From: Arthrobacter citreus
GTDB lineage: Bacteria; Actinomycetota; Actinomycetes; Actinomycetales; Micrococcaceae
DNA: 64,000 nucleotides
Assembly (NCBI RefSeq): GCF_009192745.1
Contig: NZ_VTFV01000010.1
Span: forward strand, 124,001 to 188,000
Direction: 5' to 3'
Part shown: in pieces, positions 54,664 to 63,296 of the stretch
Layout of the letters: the number at the start of each line of letters is the position of its first letter
Position numbering within the stretch: the first letter of the stretch is position 1
Notes under the pieces: generated by a model
Database searches by the model: none
What the model saw: the letters and a program-made list of their open reading frames with translations, nothing else
Told to the model about the DNA's origin: nothing
Made by a program: the position numbers and the translations under genes

Positions 54664-56223
54664 TCACCCTCCGCCGGCACAGGCCGAGCGAACAAAACCG
54701 TACACCGCAGCCGTGAATTCTGCCGGCGGTTCAAGCCGCAGCTGCCCGTTGCGCGTGGCGGCGATCCCCACCTCCAGCGGAAACCGCGTTCCAGCCTTGT
54801 CTTCGGCCAGCGCATGCGAGTCGCAGCGAGCCGGAACTGCGGCCAGCTTCAGCACGGATGGCTCATCGTCAGCGTCCACTTCGATTTCACGCGGCCAGGG
54901 GTCGCCCGGTGCCTCGCTGAGCAGCGTCGTCGGGCCTATCCGCACATTGACCATGCCGGAGCCGCCGCTGGGAGTCACCAGAATGCGGACGACGGCGGTG
55001 CGGCCGTCCGCTGCAACCTCCAGTTCCGGTGCCAGGGCAAAGGAGGCGACGGCGTCGACCTCCTGCTGCAGACAGTCCTGCCCGTGTGCCTGAGCCACCG
55101 TCCGGTAGGGGTCTGTTGCTGGAATAATGAGTTCCCCCGCCGCACCAAGTTCCAGGCGCACGGAGGACTCAAAACCGGGGCCGTGATTCCCGCATGCCGC
55201 CTCCGGCAGTTCCACGGGAAGCGCCACCCTGCCGCCGGGACGCAGGGTGGTGGCATCGCCGTCGGCGGGAGTCCACGGCGCGGGTTCGGAGTAGGCGGCG
55301 CTTTCCAGCTGGGCGGCGCTGATCACCAGGTCCTCCTCGGTCAGGTTCTCCACCAGCACGTTCAGGCTCCGTTCGCCGAAACTCAGCCTGCTCGCGGCCA
55401 GGCTGGCGCTGGCTGCAGGTGGTTCTTCCGGCGCCTCGGCAGCTTGTGTGGGCAGCAACCTGGGGATGGTTTGCACCAGGACGCCTGCGGCGACAGTGAA
55501 AATGACCGCCGCGAAAATACGGCTGACGACCGCTTGGTTGAGCCGGTGCGCCAGCCGTGCCGCCGCGAGTGAGGCGGCCATCGCCATGGCGGCGAAGCTC
55601 AGGGCCAAAGCCCAGTCGATGGTCAGGCCATCCAGGTGCGCTGCGAATCCCGACGCCGAATTGACGGCGATGATTACCAGCGAGGTGCCGATGGCGCGGG
55701 TCATCGGCACGCCCAGGAGCAGGGTCAGGGCCGGAATGATCAGGAAGCCGCCTCCTACCCCGAGCATCCCCGTGAGGAACCCGACCACCAGTCCCACGGG
55801 AATGCCGCGCAGCGCCAGTCCGCCCCAGCCGCCGTGCTCCGCGGACCGCATTGCGGAAGCGGTGTTCCGGGCGCTGGCCAGCATCCGTACCCCGGCGACG
55901 ATCATGATCAGGGCAAAGCACAGCATCAGCCAGTCAGGGTCCAGCAGTTCTCCCACTGCAGCCCCGGCCCAGGAGGCCGGGATGCCCGGCACGGCGATCA
56001 TCAGCACCAGCGGCCAGCTCACGTCCCGCTGAAGCCGCGGCACTGCGCCGGCCAGCGATGCCAGCCCGACGACGATCAAGGAGGTGGGTACGGCCTCCTC
56101 CGGTTCCAGCCCCACCACATAAACCAGTGCAGGGACGGCAATGATGGCGCCGCCGGCACCGACCAGTCCCACGACGGCGCCGACGGCCAGTCCCACTGCC
56201 AATCCGAGCAGCACCGTCTCCAT
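54664..56223 (-). CDS. TauE/SafE permease fused to a large extracytoplasmic tail
   Basis: 519 residues, roughly twice the normal TauE length. Residues 1-260 are a standard eight-span TauE/SafE permease with both glycine-rich repeats ([12 protein letters not shown] and [11 protein letters not shown]). Residues about 275-519 form a beta-rich tail with four cysteines (in A-A-C-G-N-H, G-Q-D-C-L-Q, P-A-R-C-D-S and the last, R-S-A-C-A). From the span count the tail should face outside. The start (ATG 56223) is divergent from the rhodanese operon, with two CsoR/CstR-like boxes between. Likely a sulfite/thiosulfate or organosulfur exporter. Confidence 0.82.
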   Translation of the reverse strand: METVLLGLAVGLAVGAVVGLVGAGGAIIAVPALVYVVGLEPEEAVPTSLIVVGLASLAGAVPRLQRDVSWPLVLMIAVPGIPASWAGAAVGELLDPDWLMLCFALIMIVAGVRMLASARNTASAMRSAEHGGWGGLALRGIPVGLVVGFLTGMLGVGGGFLIIPALTLLLGVPMTRAIGTSLVIIAVNSASGFAAHLDGLTIDWALALSFAAMAMAASLAAARLAHRLNQAVVSRIFAAVIFTVAAGVLVQTIPRLLPTQAAEAPEEPPAASASLAASRLSFGERSLNVLVENLTEEDLVISAAQLESAAYSEPAPWTPADGDATTLRPGGRVALPVELPEAACGNHGPGFESSVRLELGAAGELIIPATDPYRTVAQAHGQDCLQQEVDAVASFALAPELEVAADGRTAVVRILVTPSGGSGMVNVRIGPTTLLSEAPGDPWPREIEVDADDEPSVLKLAAVPARCDSHALAEDKAGTRFPLEVGIAATRNGQLRLEPPAEFTAAVYGFVRSACAGGG

Positions 56224-56271
56224 GGAGCAACATTCCCAGATAGCGGCGGCGAGGGATAGGGGCGGCGTTAG

Positions 56272-56287
56272 ATACCCCCGGGGGTGT
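56272..56287. promoter_or_regulatory. CsoR/CstR-like operator box 1
   Basis: ATACCCCCGGGGGTGT, one mismatch from the dyad ATACCCC-NN-GGGGTAT. It lies 48 bp from the TauE-fusion start, in the divergent promoter region. CsoR-family repressors (copper, or persulfide for CstR) bind GC-tract dyads of this type. Confidence 0.7.
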
Positions 56288-56292
56288 TTTGC

Positions 56293-56308
56293 ATACCCCC
56301 ATGGGTAT
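56293..56308. promoter_or_regulatory. CsoR/CstR-like operator box 2
   Basis: ATACCCCCATGGGTAT, one mismatch from the same dyad, 43 bp before the rhodanese start and 5 bp from box 1. Together they can silence both divergent promoters. Confidence 0.7.
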
Positions 56309-56351
56309 ATGGGATTGTGGAGGTTCCCCCACTTCCTTCGAAAGGATCCCC

Positions 56352-56960
56352 ATGACTGCGAACACCCCCGCGGCCGTAACCTCCGTTGATGCGCAGACCC
56401 TCCGCACCTGGATGAAGGACCCGGACGACCTGATCGTCATCGACGTCCGTTTCGCCGCCGAGTTCGAAGCCATGCACATCCGCGGCTCCTACAACGTGCC
56501 GCTTCCACTGCTCTCCGAGCACACCGACGAACTGGCCGAGCGCCTGGGCAAGCGCGTTGTGCTCGTCTGCCAGTCCGGCACCCGCGCCGAGCAGGCCCGC
56601 ACCCGCCTCGGCGGTGCCGGCATCGGTTCGGCCCACGTGCTCACCGGCGGAGTCCCTGCCTTCGCAGCAGCCGGCGGCGATGTGGTCCGCGGCCAGAAGC
56701 GCTGGGACCTGGAACGCCAGGTCCGTATGGTGGCCGGTTCCGCCGTCGTCCTGGGCCTGGCCGGCGGACGCTTTGTTTCCCCGAAGCTGCGGATGCTCGC
56801 CGGCGGCATCGGCGCTGGCCTGACCTACTCCGCTGCCACCAACTCCTGCGCCATGGGCGCGGCGCTGGCCAAGATGCCGTGGAACCGCACTGCTTCCGAG
56901 CCAACCCGTGAGTCCGCCATCCAGTCGCTCCCCAAGCAGGGCGGACCGGCGGCGTCATGA
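56352..56960 (+). CDS. Rhodanese with C-terminal DUF2892 membrane domain
   Basis: 202 residues. An intact rhodanese domain (about 10-105) carries the persulfide cysteine Cys73 in V-C-Q-S-G-T-R-A. It is followed by a YgaP-like DUF2892 domain with two spans (R-W-D-L-E-R-Q-V-R-M opening, then A-T-N-S-C-A-M-G). It moves sulfane sulfur at the membrane. The ATG at 56352 is chosen by alignment. It is coupled to the downstream TauE gene (ATGA), an arrangement fitting export of sulfite or thiosulfate. Confidence 0.85.
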   Translation: MTANTPAAVTSVDAQTLRTWMKDPDDLIVIDVRFAAEFEAMHIRGSYNVPLPLLSEHTDELAERLGKRVVLVCQSGTRAEQARTRLGGAGIGSAHVLTGGVPAFAAAGGDVVRGQKRWDLERQVRMVAGSAVVLGLAGGRFVSPKLRMLAGGIGAGLTYSAATNSCAMGAALAKMPWNRTASEPTRESAIQSLPKQGGPAAS

Positions 56961-57718
56961 CCTCCACGCTGGTGCTGGTTCTTGGCTTGTCCCTGCTGAT
57001 CGGGCTGTCGCTTGGCCTGCTGGGCGGCGGCGGCTCCATTCTGACGGTGCCGATCCTGGTCTACGTCGCCGGGTTCGGCGCCAAGGAAGCCATCGCGTCC
57101 TCCCTGTTCGTGGTGGGCGTGACCTCCGCGGTCAGCGTGATCGGCCATGCCCGCAACGGCCGGGTGCGCTGGCGGACCGGACTGATCTTCGGTGCCGCAG
57201 GCATGGCCGGAGCGTTCGTGGGAGGCCTGCTGGGCAGCCGCATCCCGTCCGTGGTGCTGATGGTCGCGTTCTCGTTCATGATGATCGCGACCTCGATCGC
57301 CATGCTCCGGGGCCGCCGCAAGGCCGACCCGGACAAGGCCTACTCCGACCTGCCGATCCTTCGCATCCTCGCTGACGGTGCAGTGGTTGGCCTGGTCACC
57401 GGCCTCGTTGGCGCCGGCGGCGGGTTCCTGGTGGTTCCCGCCCTGGCCCTGCTCGGCGGCATGCCGATGGCGATCGCGGTGGGTACCTCGCTGGTGGTCA
57501 TTGCCATGAAGTCCTTCGCCGGACTGGCCGGATACCTGACCACCGTGCAGATCGACTGGAGCATGACCCTGGCCGTGACGGCCATGGCGATTGTCGGCTC
57601 ACTCATCGGAGCCAAACTGGTTGGCCGGATTCCCGAGGCCGCCCTGCGGAAGGCCTTCGGCTGGTTCGTGCTGGCCATGGGCGCGTTTGTCCTGGTGCAG
57701 GAGATCATCGGACTGTAG
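56957..57718 (+). CDS. TauE/SafE family sulfur-anion permease
   Basis: 253 residues, eight spans in two repeats (L-G-L-L-G-G-G-G-S-I-L-T-V-P and L-V-G-A-G-G-G-F-L-V-V-P). This is the normal length of the family, unlike the fused homologue at 54664-56223. Probably exports sulfite or thiosulfate produced by persulfide oxidation. Coupled to the rhodanese and closed by a hairpin terminator. Confidence 0.85.
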   Translation: MTSTLVLVLGLSLLIGLSLGLLGGGGSILTVPILVYVAGFGAKEAIASSLFVVGVTSAVSVIGHARNGRVRWRTGLIFGAAGMAGAFVGGLLGSRIPSVVLMVAFSFMMIATSIAMLRGRRKADPDKAYSDLPILRILADGAVVGLVTGLVGAGGGFLVVPALALLGGMPMAIAVGTSLVVIAMKSFAGLAGYLTTVQIDWSMTLAVTAMAIVGSLIGAKLVGRIPEAALRKAFGWFVLAMGAFVLVQEIIGL

Positions 57719-57729
57719 CCGAAGTGGAC

Positions 57730-57775
57730 AGCGAAAAACCCCGGCCCGCGAGATGCGGACCGGGGTTCTTTCGCT
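57730..57775. terminator. Bidirectional terminator
   Basis: 15-bp stem with a one-base bulge, A-rich on the left and T-rich on the right, between the convergent TauE gene (stop 57718) and persulfide dioxygenase gene (stop 57780). Confidence 0.8.
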
Positions 57776-57779
57776 GGTG

Positions 57780-59171
57780 CTACGACGCGTGCGCGGCAGC
57801 CCAGGCGGGGTAGGCGCCTTCGAGCTCAACGACGTCGTACCCGGCGTTGCGCAGGGCGTTGCCGACGATCGAGCTGCGCATGCCGCTGGCGCAGTAGGCC
57901 ACGATCGTGCCTTCGGCCGGCAGTTCGTCCAGGTTCCACAGCGCGCGTCCACCGTGCAGCTGGTGCGAGCCGGGGATATTGCCGGCGGCGTGCTCGGTGC
58001 GGGCGCGGACGTCCAGCACCATTGCTGCGTCGAAGGAATCCAGGCCCGCGGCGGTGATGGTTGCCGGCGCGGCCTGGGGGAGTCCTTCCAGGCTGGTGAC
58101 GAAGCCGGCGACGTCGTCAATGCCAACGCGTGCCAGGGAATCCCGCACGGCGTGGGCCTGGTCCTGGCCTGCGGTGAGCAGGATCAGCGGGCGGGTGCGC
58201 TCGGACTCGGGGTCCACGGCCCAGGCGCCGAAGCTGGCGGTCTTGCCGCCGGCCGGGATGTGCAGGGCACCGGGGACGGTTCCCTTGTGCAGCTCGGGGA
58301 CGCTGCGGGTGTCCACGAAGGTGGCCTCGCGGGTCTCGAGCCGGGATACGACGTCGGCGGCCGGGAGCTCGGCCAGCGGCTCGCGGGTGCCCAGTATGGC
58401 CGGGCCCTGCTTGTTCTGCTTCTTCATCCGGGCGAAGTAGGCGTGTGCTTCGGGCTGTCCGTCGAGGAGTTCGTTGATGAAGCCCTGCTCATCGTTGGCG
58501 GCGAGGTAGGGCCCCCACCAGGCGTAGAGGCGCTCGTAGCCCACGGTGGAGGAGGGGATGGCGCCCAGCGCCTTGCCGCAGGCGCTGCCTGCGCCGTGGC
58601 CGGGGTGCACCTGAACGTAGTCGGGGAGGGTGAGGAACTTGTCCCGCAGGCTGGCGAACATCTGCTTGGCGCCTTCGAAGCGGGTGTCGACGCCGCCGGC
58701 TGCTTCATCGAGCAGGTCGGGGCGGCCGAGGTCGCCGGCGAAGACAAAGTCTCCGGAGAGCAGGTAGCCGGCCTGGTCGGTGAACGCACCGTCCGTGACC
58801 AGGTAGGACAGGTGCTCGGGGGTGTGGCCCGGGGTGTGGAGGGCCTTGATGGTGAGGTTGCCGATGGTGATGGCATCGCCGTCGTACATCCGGGTGCCCT
58901 CGAAACCGTACTGCCAGTCCGCTCCGCCTTCGCCGGAGACATAGATCTGCGCGCCCGTGGCGGCGGCCAGTTCACGTGTACCGGAGAGGTAGTCGGCGTG
59001 GATGTGGGTCTCGGTCACCGCGGTGATTCTCATGCCGTTCGCAGCGGCGAGCTCAAGGTAAGGGGCGACGTCGCGGCGGGCGTCGACGACGATCGCCTCG
59101 CCCAGGCGCTGGCAGCCGATGAAGTAGCTGGCCTGTGCCAGGTCCTCGTCGTAGATGCGTTCGATAAGCAT
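57780..59171 (-). CDS. Persulfide dioxygenase-rhodanese fusion (CstB/BlrH-like)
   Basis: 463 residues. The N-terminal metallo-beta-lactamase domain has H-I-H-A-D (His56, His58, Asp60), L-H-T-P-G-H (His116), an S-G-D-F-V-F-A-G-D-L acidic ligand and P-G-H-G (His192). It oxidises persulfide sulfur to sulfite. Two rhodanese domains follow: the first lacks the active cysteine (L-L-T-A-G-Q), the second has A-Y-C-A-S-G-M-R-S. ATG 59171 is chosen; in-frame sequence upstream lies inside the operator. Together with TauE and rhodanese this completes a persulfide detoxification set. Confidence 0.88.
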   Translation of the reverse strand: MLIERIYDEDLAQASYFIGCQRLGEAIVVDARRDVAPYLELAAANGMRITAVTETHIHADYLSGTRELAAATGAQIYVSGEGGADWQYGFEGTRMYDGDAITIGNLTIKALHTPGHTPEHLSYLVTDGAFTDQAGYLLSGDFVFAGDLGRPDLLDEAAGGVDTRFEGAKQMFASLRDKFLTLPDYVQVHPGHGAGSACGKALGAIPSSTVGYERLYAWWGPYLAANDEQGFINELLDGQPEAHAYFARMKKQNKQGPAILGTREPLAELPAADVVSRLETREATFVDTRSVPELHKGTVPGALHIPAGGKTASFGAWAVDPESERTRPLILLTAGQDQAHAVRDSLARVGIDDVAGFVTSLEGLPQAAPATITAAGLDSFDAAMVLDVRARTEHAAGNIPGSHQLHGGRALWNLDELPAEGTIVAYCASGMRSSIVGNALRNAGYDVVELEGAYPAWAAAHAS

Positions 59172-59207
59172 GGGTACTCCTTTGGGGGTCGGGATAGTCC
59201 CACGGTA

Positions 59208-59223
59208 ATACCCCCAGGGGTAT
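59208..59223. promoter_or_regulatory. CsoR/CstR-like operator box 3 (perfect)
   Basis: ATACCCCCAGGGGTAT, an exact match to ATACCCC-NN-GGGGTAT, 36 bp before the persulfide dioxygenase start. Confidence 0.75.
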
Positions 59224-59231
59224 AAATCCAA

Positions 59232-59247
59232 ATACCTACGGGGGTAT
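59232..59247. promoter_or_regulatory. CsoR/CstR-like operator box 4 (degenerate)
   Basis: ATACCTACGGGGGTAT, two mismatches from the consensus, 8 bp from box 3. It repeats the two-box layout of the divergent promoter at 56272-56308. Confidence 0.55.
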
Positions 59248-59344
59248 CCGCCGTTCAGGTTTGAGTCCTGGGCGAACCGTACTGCCGGGCGCGTGCTGCC
59301 GTCGTGTGTTTGCCGCCGTCGCGGTTGGTGCTATCTTGGTCCTG

Positions 59345-59385
59345 ATAAATCTGATTTATTACTGGCCTAGCCACAACCAAATCAG
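59345..59385. promoter_or_regulatory. Candidate GntR-type operators of the idonate/gluconate cassette
   Basis: An AT-rich island upstream of the gluconokinase. It contains the perfect dyad ATAAAT-CTG-ATTTAT (59345-59359) and a wider inverted pair CTGATTT (59351-59357) and AAATCAG (59379-59385). The position, 30 bp before the kinase start, fits a repressor site responding to gluconate. No regulator gene is in the window. Confidence 0.45.
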
Positions 59386-59414
59386 ATGTAATGGCGCGTC
59401 TGAGGAGTTTTGCC

Positions 59415-59942
59415 ATGTCGTTGGCGAACGAGCAATATCCCCCGCTTGTGGTGATGGGAGTACAGGGCTGCGGCAAGTCCACCGCCGGACAGGCCGTGGC
59501 TGCTCGCCTGGGCTTGCCGTTCCTGGACGGGGATGATCTGCACCCGGCCAGCAACAAGGCGAAGATGGCCTCCGGGCACCCCCTGACGGATGAGGACCGC
59601 GAGCCGTGGCTGCGCGCCATCGGCCGTGAATTGGCCTCCGGGCTGGAGAACGGAACCGCCACCGTGGTGGCATGCTCGGCGCTGAAGCGCCAGTACCGTG
59701 ACCTGATCCGCTCCTACGCGCCGGACACACAATTCATCCACCTGGAAGGCTCCCGCGAGCTGATTGCCGAAAGGCTCAGCCGGCGCGACCACGAGTACAT
59801 GCCGCCGACCCTGCTGGACTCGCAGTTTGCCACCCTTGAACCCCTCGGCGAGGATGAGGCCGGAATCCGGCTGAGCATCACGCTGAGCCTAGATGAAATC
59901 GCCGCCGCCGCTGCAGCTGCGTTCACCCCTGCCGGATCCTGA
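59415..59942 (+). CDS. Gluconokinase
   Basis: 175 residues of the P-loop shikimate kinase-like gluconate kinase family. Walker A G-V-Q-G-C-G-K-S-T, the D-G-D-D-L-H-P-A-S-N-K-A-K-M motif and the L-E-G-S...R-x-x-H-E-Y-M-P lid are all present. It makes 6-phosphogluconate from gluconate. ATG 59415 is preferred over 59391 because AGGAG lies 7 nt upstream. It heads the gluconate/idonate gene set. Confidence 0.88.
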   Translation: MSLANEQYPPLVVMGVQGCGKSTAGQAVAARLGLPFLDGDDLHPASNKAKMASGHPLTDEDREPWLRAIGRELASGLENGTATVVACSALKRQYRDLIRSYAPDTQFIHLEGSRELIAERLSRRDHEYMPPTLLDSQFATLEPLGEDEAGIRLSITLSLDEIAAAAAAAFTPAGS

Positions 59943-59976
59943 TCCCGGCACTGAATCCCATCCTGATAGGACAACG

Positions 59977-61380
59977 ATGACCGATCTTGAGCTCAACTGG
60001 ACGCTGGGTACTCCCGGCCTCCTGCTGATCGCCGTCGCAGCAATTGCCCTGCTGCTCGTGATGATCATGAAATTCCGTATCCACGCCTTCCTGGCGCTGA
60101 TCCTGGTCAGCCTGCTGACCGCCGTCGCGACGGGCGTGCAGGCCGGGGACATTGTCCCCACCATGCTCAGCGGCTTCAGTTCCACCCTCGGAACCGTGGC
60201 GCTATTGGTGGGCCTCGGCGCCATGCTGGGCCGCATGCTGGAGGTTTCCGGCGGCGCCGAAGTGCTGACCAATGCCCTGATCAACAAGTTCGGCCAGAAG
60301 CGTGCTTCGCTGGCCCTTTCGGTGGCCTCGCTGCTGTTCGGTTTCCCGATCTTCTTCGACGCCGGCCTTGTGGTCATGCTGCCGATCATCTTTACCGTTG
60401 CCCGCCGCATGGGCGGCTCGCTGCTGACCTACGCCTTCCCGGCTGCTGCGGCTTTCTCCGCGATGCACATCTTCGTGCCGCCGCATCCCGGTCCCGTGGC
60501 CGCTACCGGCCTGCTGGGCGCCGACGTCGGACTGGTCCTGATCTTCGGCCTGATCGTTGCAATTCCCACCTGGTACCTCGCCGGTTACCTGTTCGGCCAC
60601 TTCCTGGGCCGCAAGTTCAACATCCCCGTGCCGTCCATCCTGGATGCGCCCAAGGGTTCGGTCGAGTCCGAGTTCCGCTCCTCGCCCAGCCTGGGCACCA
60701 TCATCACACTGCTGCTGCTCCCGTTCGTGCTGATCTTCCTCAACACCGGCCTGAACATGGCTGCCGCCGCCGACCTCGTTTCCCTTGACGACACCTGGGT
60801 GCAGATCCTGCGCATGCTCGGTGAAACCCCGGTCGCCCTGCTGATCACCGTCTTCCTGGCCATGTGGCTGCTCGGGCGCCGCCAGGGCAAGAAGGGCACC
60901 CTGATCGAGACCGTGGTTGACTCCGCACTCGGCCCTGTCTGCTCCATCATCCTCATCACCGGTGCCGGTGGAATGTTCGGCGGCGTCCTGCGCGCCAGCG
61001 GCATCGGCAACGCGATCGCTGATTCGCTGGACGCTGTCGGCCTGCCGGTCATCGTGGCCGGCTTCGTGATCGCTGCGATCGTCCGTGTGGCGCAGGGTTC
61101 GGCCACCGTTGCCCTGACCACGGCGGCTGCCCTGGTGCAGCCCGTGGTCCTGGACAACCCCGACTTCAACGCGGTACAGACCGTGGCGATCGTGCTGGCA
61201 CTCGCTGCCGGTTCCGTCTTCGCCGGCCACGTCAACGACTCAGGCTTCTGGCTGGTCAGCCGGTTCTTCCAGATGGACACCAAGACCACGCTGAAGACCT
61301 GGACCGTTGGCCAGGCGCTGATCGGCGTCGTCGGCTTCATCCTGGCCCTGGCGATCTACCTGGTCGCCTCGGGGTTCTAG
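59977..61380 (+). CDS. Gluconate:H+ symporter, GntP family
   Basis: 467 residues with 12-14 spans and the GntP signature regions (G-L-G-A-M-L-G-R-M-L-E-V-S-G-G, F-G-F-P-I-F-F-D-A-G, F-V-P-P-H-P-G-P). It imports gluconate and, in the IdnT relatives, L-idonate. It begins 34 bp after the kinase, so cotranscription is likely. ATG 59977 with AGGA upstream. A terminator follows. Confidence 0.88.
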   Translation: MTDLELNWTLGTPGLLLIAVAAIALLLVMIMKFRIHAFLALILVSLLTAVATGVQAGDIVPTMLSGFSSTLGTVALLVGLGAMLGRMLEVSGGAEVLTNALINKFGQKRASLALSVASLLFGFPIFFDAGLVVMLPIIFTVARRMGGSLLTYAFPAAAAFSAMHIFVPPHPGPVAATGLLGADVGLVLIFGLIVAIPTWYLAGYLFGHFLGRKFNIPVPSILDAPKGSVESEFRSSPSLGTIITLLLLPFVLIFLNTGLNMAAAADLVSLDDTWVQILRMLGETPVALLITVFLAMWLLGRRQGKKGTLIETVVDSALGPVCSIILITGAGGMFGGVLRASGIGNAIADSLDAVGLPVIVAGFVIAAIVRVAQGSATVALTTAAALVQPVVLDNPDFNAVQTVAIVLALAAGSVFAGHVNDSGFWLVSRFFQMDTKTTLKTWTVGQALIGVVGFILALAIYLVASGF

Positions 61381-61390
61381 TACATCCATC

Positions 61391-61422
61391 CGGCCGGGAG
61401 CAGTATTGCTCCCGGCCGTTTT
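61391..61422 (+). terminator. Rho-independent terminator
   Basis: Perfect 12-bp stem CGGCCGGGAGCA/TGCTCCCGGCCG around GTAT, followed by TTTT. It can end the kinase-permease transcript, or attenuate read-through into the dehydrogenase pair. Confidence 0.8.
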
Positions 61423-61464
61423 GGTACCCGGATTTTTCCCGGGTGCCTGAGAGGAGCTGTTGTT

Positions 61465-62238
61465 TTGACTGCCAACATGTTTGATATTTCCGGGCGGATT
61501 GCCCTGGTCACCGGGTCCAGCCGGGGCATCGGCAACGCGATTGCCCGCGGGCTCGCCGGTGCCGGCGCCGTCGTCGTCCTGAACGGGCTGGACGCTGACC
61601 GGCTGGAAGGAGCGCGGGCTGCGCTGGCCGCGGAGTTCGGGGAGGACCGCATCTTCGCACGTCGGTTCGATGTCACCGACGCTGCTGCAGCGGCCGACGG
61701 CGTGGCCTGGGTTGAGCGGGAGATCGGCCCGCTTGAGATCCTGGTCAACAACGCCGGTGTGCAGCACCGCGTGCCGATGCTGGAGCTCGACGTCGAGGAC
61801 TGGGAACGCGTGATGCGTACCAACCTGACCAGCGCCTTCCTGGTGGGGCGTGAAGCTGCCCGGCACATGATTCCGCGTGGACGGGGCAAGATCATCAACA
61901 TCGCCTCGGTGCAGGCGGATCTGGCACGGCCTACCATCGCTCCGTACACGGCATCCAAGGGCGGAATCCGGAACCTGACGCGTGCCATGACCGCCGAATG
62001 GGCGGCAGAGGGATTGCAGATCAACGCGATCGCTCCGGGATACATCCACACCGAGATGACCCAGAACCTGGTCGATGACGAGGCCTTCAACTCCTGGATC
62101 CTGGGCCGCACTCCGGCCCGGCGGTGGGGGAGCGTGGAGGACATCGTCGGTCCGGCGATCTGGCTGGCATCGGATGCGTCGAACTTCGTCAACGGTCAGA
62201 TCGTCTTCATTGACGGCGGCATGACCACAGTGGTGTGA
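61465..62238 (+). CDS. Gluconate 5-dehydrogenase (SDR family, IdnO-like)
   Basis: 257 residues of the classical SDR family. Cofactor motif T-G-S-S-R-G-I-G, N-N-A-G, catalytic Ser in I-N-I-A-S-V and Y-x-x-x-K in Y-T-A-S-K. It reduces 5-keto-gluconate to gluconate. The TTG at 61465 is supported by GAGGAG 8 nt upstream; the next Met (61477) would place the ribosome site too far. Upstream of idonate dehydrogenase by 11 bp. Confidence 0.85.
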   Translation: MTANMFDISGRIALVTGSSRGIGNAIARGLAGAGAVVVLNGLDADRLEGARAALAAEFGEDRIFARRFDVTDAAAAADGVAWVEREIGPLEILVNNAGVQHRVPMLELDVEDWERVMRTNLTSAFLVGREAARHMIPRGRGKIINIASVQADLARPTIAPYTASKGGIRNLTRAMTAEWAAEGLQINAIAPGYIHTEMTQNLVDDEAFNSWILGRTPARRWGSVEDIVGPAIWLASDASNFVNGQIVFIDGGMTTVV

Positions 62239-62249
62239 AAGGCAGGACC

Positions 62250-63284
62250 ATGGAGATTCTTGGAGTAGTAGCGCACGGAGCCGGTGACCTGCGGGTTGAA
62301 CCCGTTGAGATGGATGCCCCGGCCGCCGATGAGGCTGTTGTGGAGATCGCGTACGGCGGAGTGTGCGGGTCCGACCTGCACTACTGGCAGCACGGCGCTG
62401 CCGGTGAGTCGATTCTGAAGGCTCCGATGCTGCTGGGCCATGAGGTTGTGGGGCGGGTTGTCCGTGCTGCAGCTGACGGATCCGGGCCTGCTGAGGGTGC
62501 CGCTGTGGCGGTTCATCCGGCGACCCCCGGTCCCGGTGACGGGTCCCGGTATCCCGAGGACCGGCCGAACCTTTCTCCCGGTTGCACCTATCTGGGCAGC
62601 GCAGCCCGGTTCCCTCATACCGAGGGTGCCTTTGCGCGCTTCGTGAACCTTCCGACCAGGATGCTGCGGGTGCTGCCGGAGACGCTTCCGATGCGCCGTG
62701 CCGCATTGATTGAGCCTGCCGCCGTGGCCTGGCATGCGGTTTCGCGTGCCGGTGACGTGCGGGGCAAGCGGGTGCTGGTGACCGGTTCGGGTCCGATTGG
62801 TGCGCTCATCACCGCGGTGCTCCGGGCGAAGGGCGCCGGCGAAATCATCACGACGGACATGCACGAGTTCCCGCTTCAGACTGCGCGGGCCGTGGGTGCC
62901 ACGCGCAGCCTCCTGGCGACTGATGCCGACGGTATCGCTGCAGTGGATGCCGACATCTGCTTTGAGTCGTCGGGAAGCTACCGGGGCCTGATGTCTGCCG
63001 TTCAGGGTGCGACGCGTGGCGGACGCGTGGTCATGGTGGGTCTGTTGCCCTCGGGCGAACAGCCTGCGCTGATCTCCCTGGCGATTACACGGGAACTCGA
63101 GCTGGTTGGGTCCTTCCGGTTCAACGACGAGATCGACGAGGTGATCGCGGCTCTTGCTGACGGAACCCTGCAGGCGGATCCCGTGATCACCCACGAATTT
63201 GCCGTGGAGGATGCGCTGGAAGCGTTCGAGGTTGCGAGGGATGCATCGGTCAGCAGCAAGGTTCTGCTGCGTTTCGGCGACTGA
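62250..63284 (+). CDS. L-idonate 5-dehydrogenase (zinc MDR, IdnD-like)
   Basis: 344 residues. Catalytic zinc ligands in C-G-S-D-L-H-Y-W and G-H-E-V-V, cofactor motif T-G-S-G-P-I-G-A. The four-cysteine structural zinc lobe of typical relatives is missing: the region reads T-P-G-P-G-D-G-S-R-Y-P with a single cysteine further on. It oxidises L-idonate to 5-keto-gluconate, the first step of the cassette. ATG 62250 with AGGA just upstream. Confidence 0.84.
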   Translation: MEILGVVAHGAGDLRVEPVEMDAPAADEAVVEIAYGGVCGSDLHYWQHGAAGESILKAPMLLGHEVVGRVVRAAADGSGPAEGAAVAVHPATPGPGDGSRYPEDRPNLSPGCTYLGSAARFPHTEGAFARFVNLPTRMLRVLPETLPMRRAALIEPAAVAWHAVSRAGDVRGKRVLVTGSGPIGALITAVLRAKGAGEIITTDMHEFPLQTARAVGATRSLLATDADGIAAVDADICFESSGSYRGLMSAVQGATRGGRVVMVGLLPSGEQPALISLAITRELELVGSFRFNDEIDEVIAALADGTLQADPVITHEFAVEDALEAFEVARDASVSSKVLLRFGD

Positions 63285-63296
63285 GGCTGGCTTGAC

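Noticed and set aside
59208-59223. Boxes at 59208 and 56272 as copper-responsive CsoR sites
   Set aside because: The dyad alone cannot tell CsoR from CstR. With no copper chaperone or ATPase nearby and three sulfur-handling units attached, persulfide control is preferred, but copper control is not excluded.
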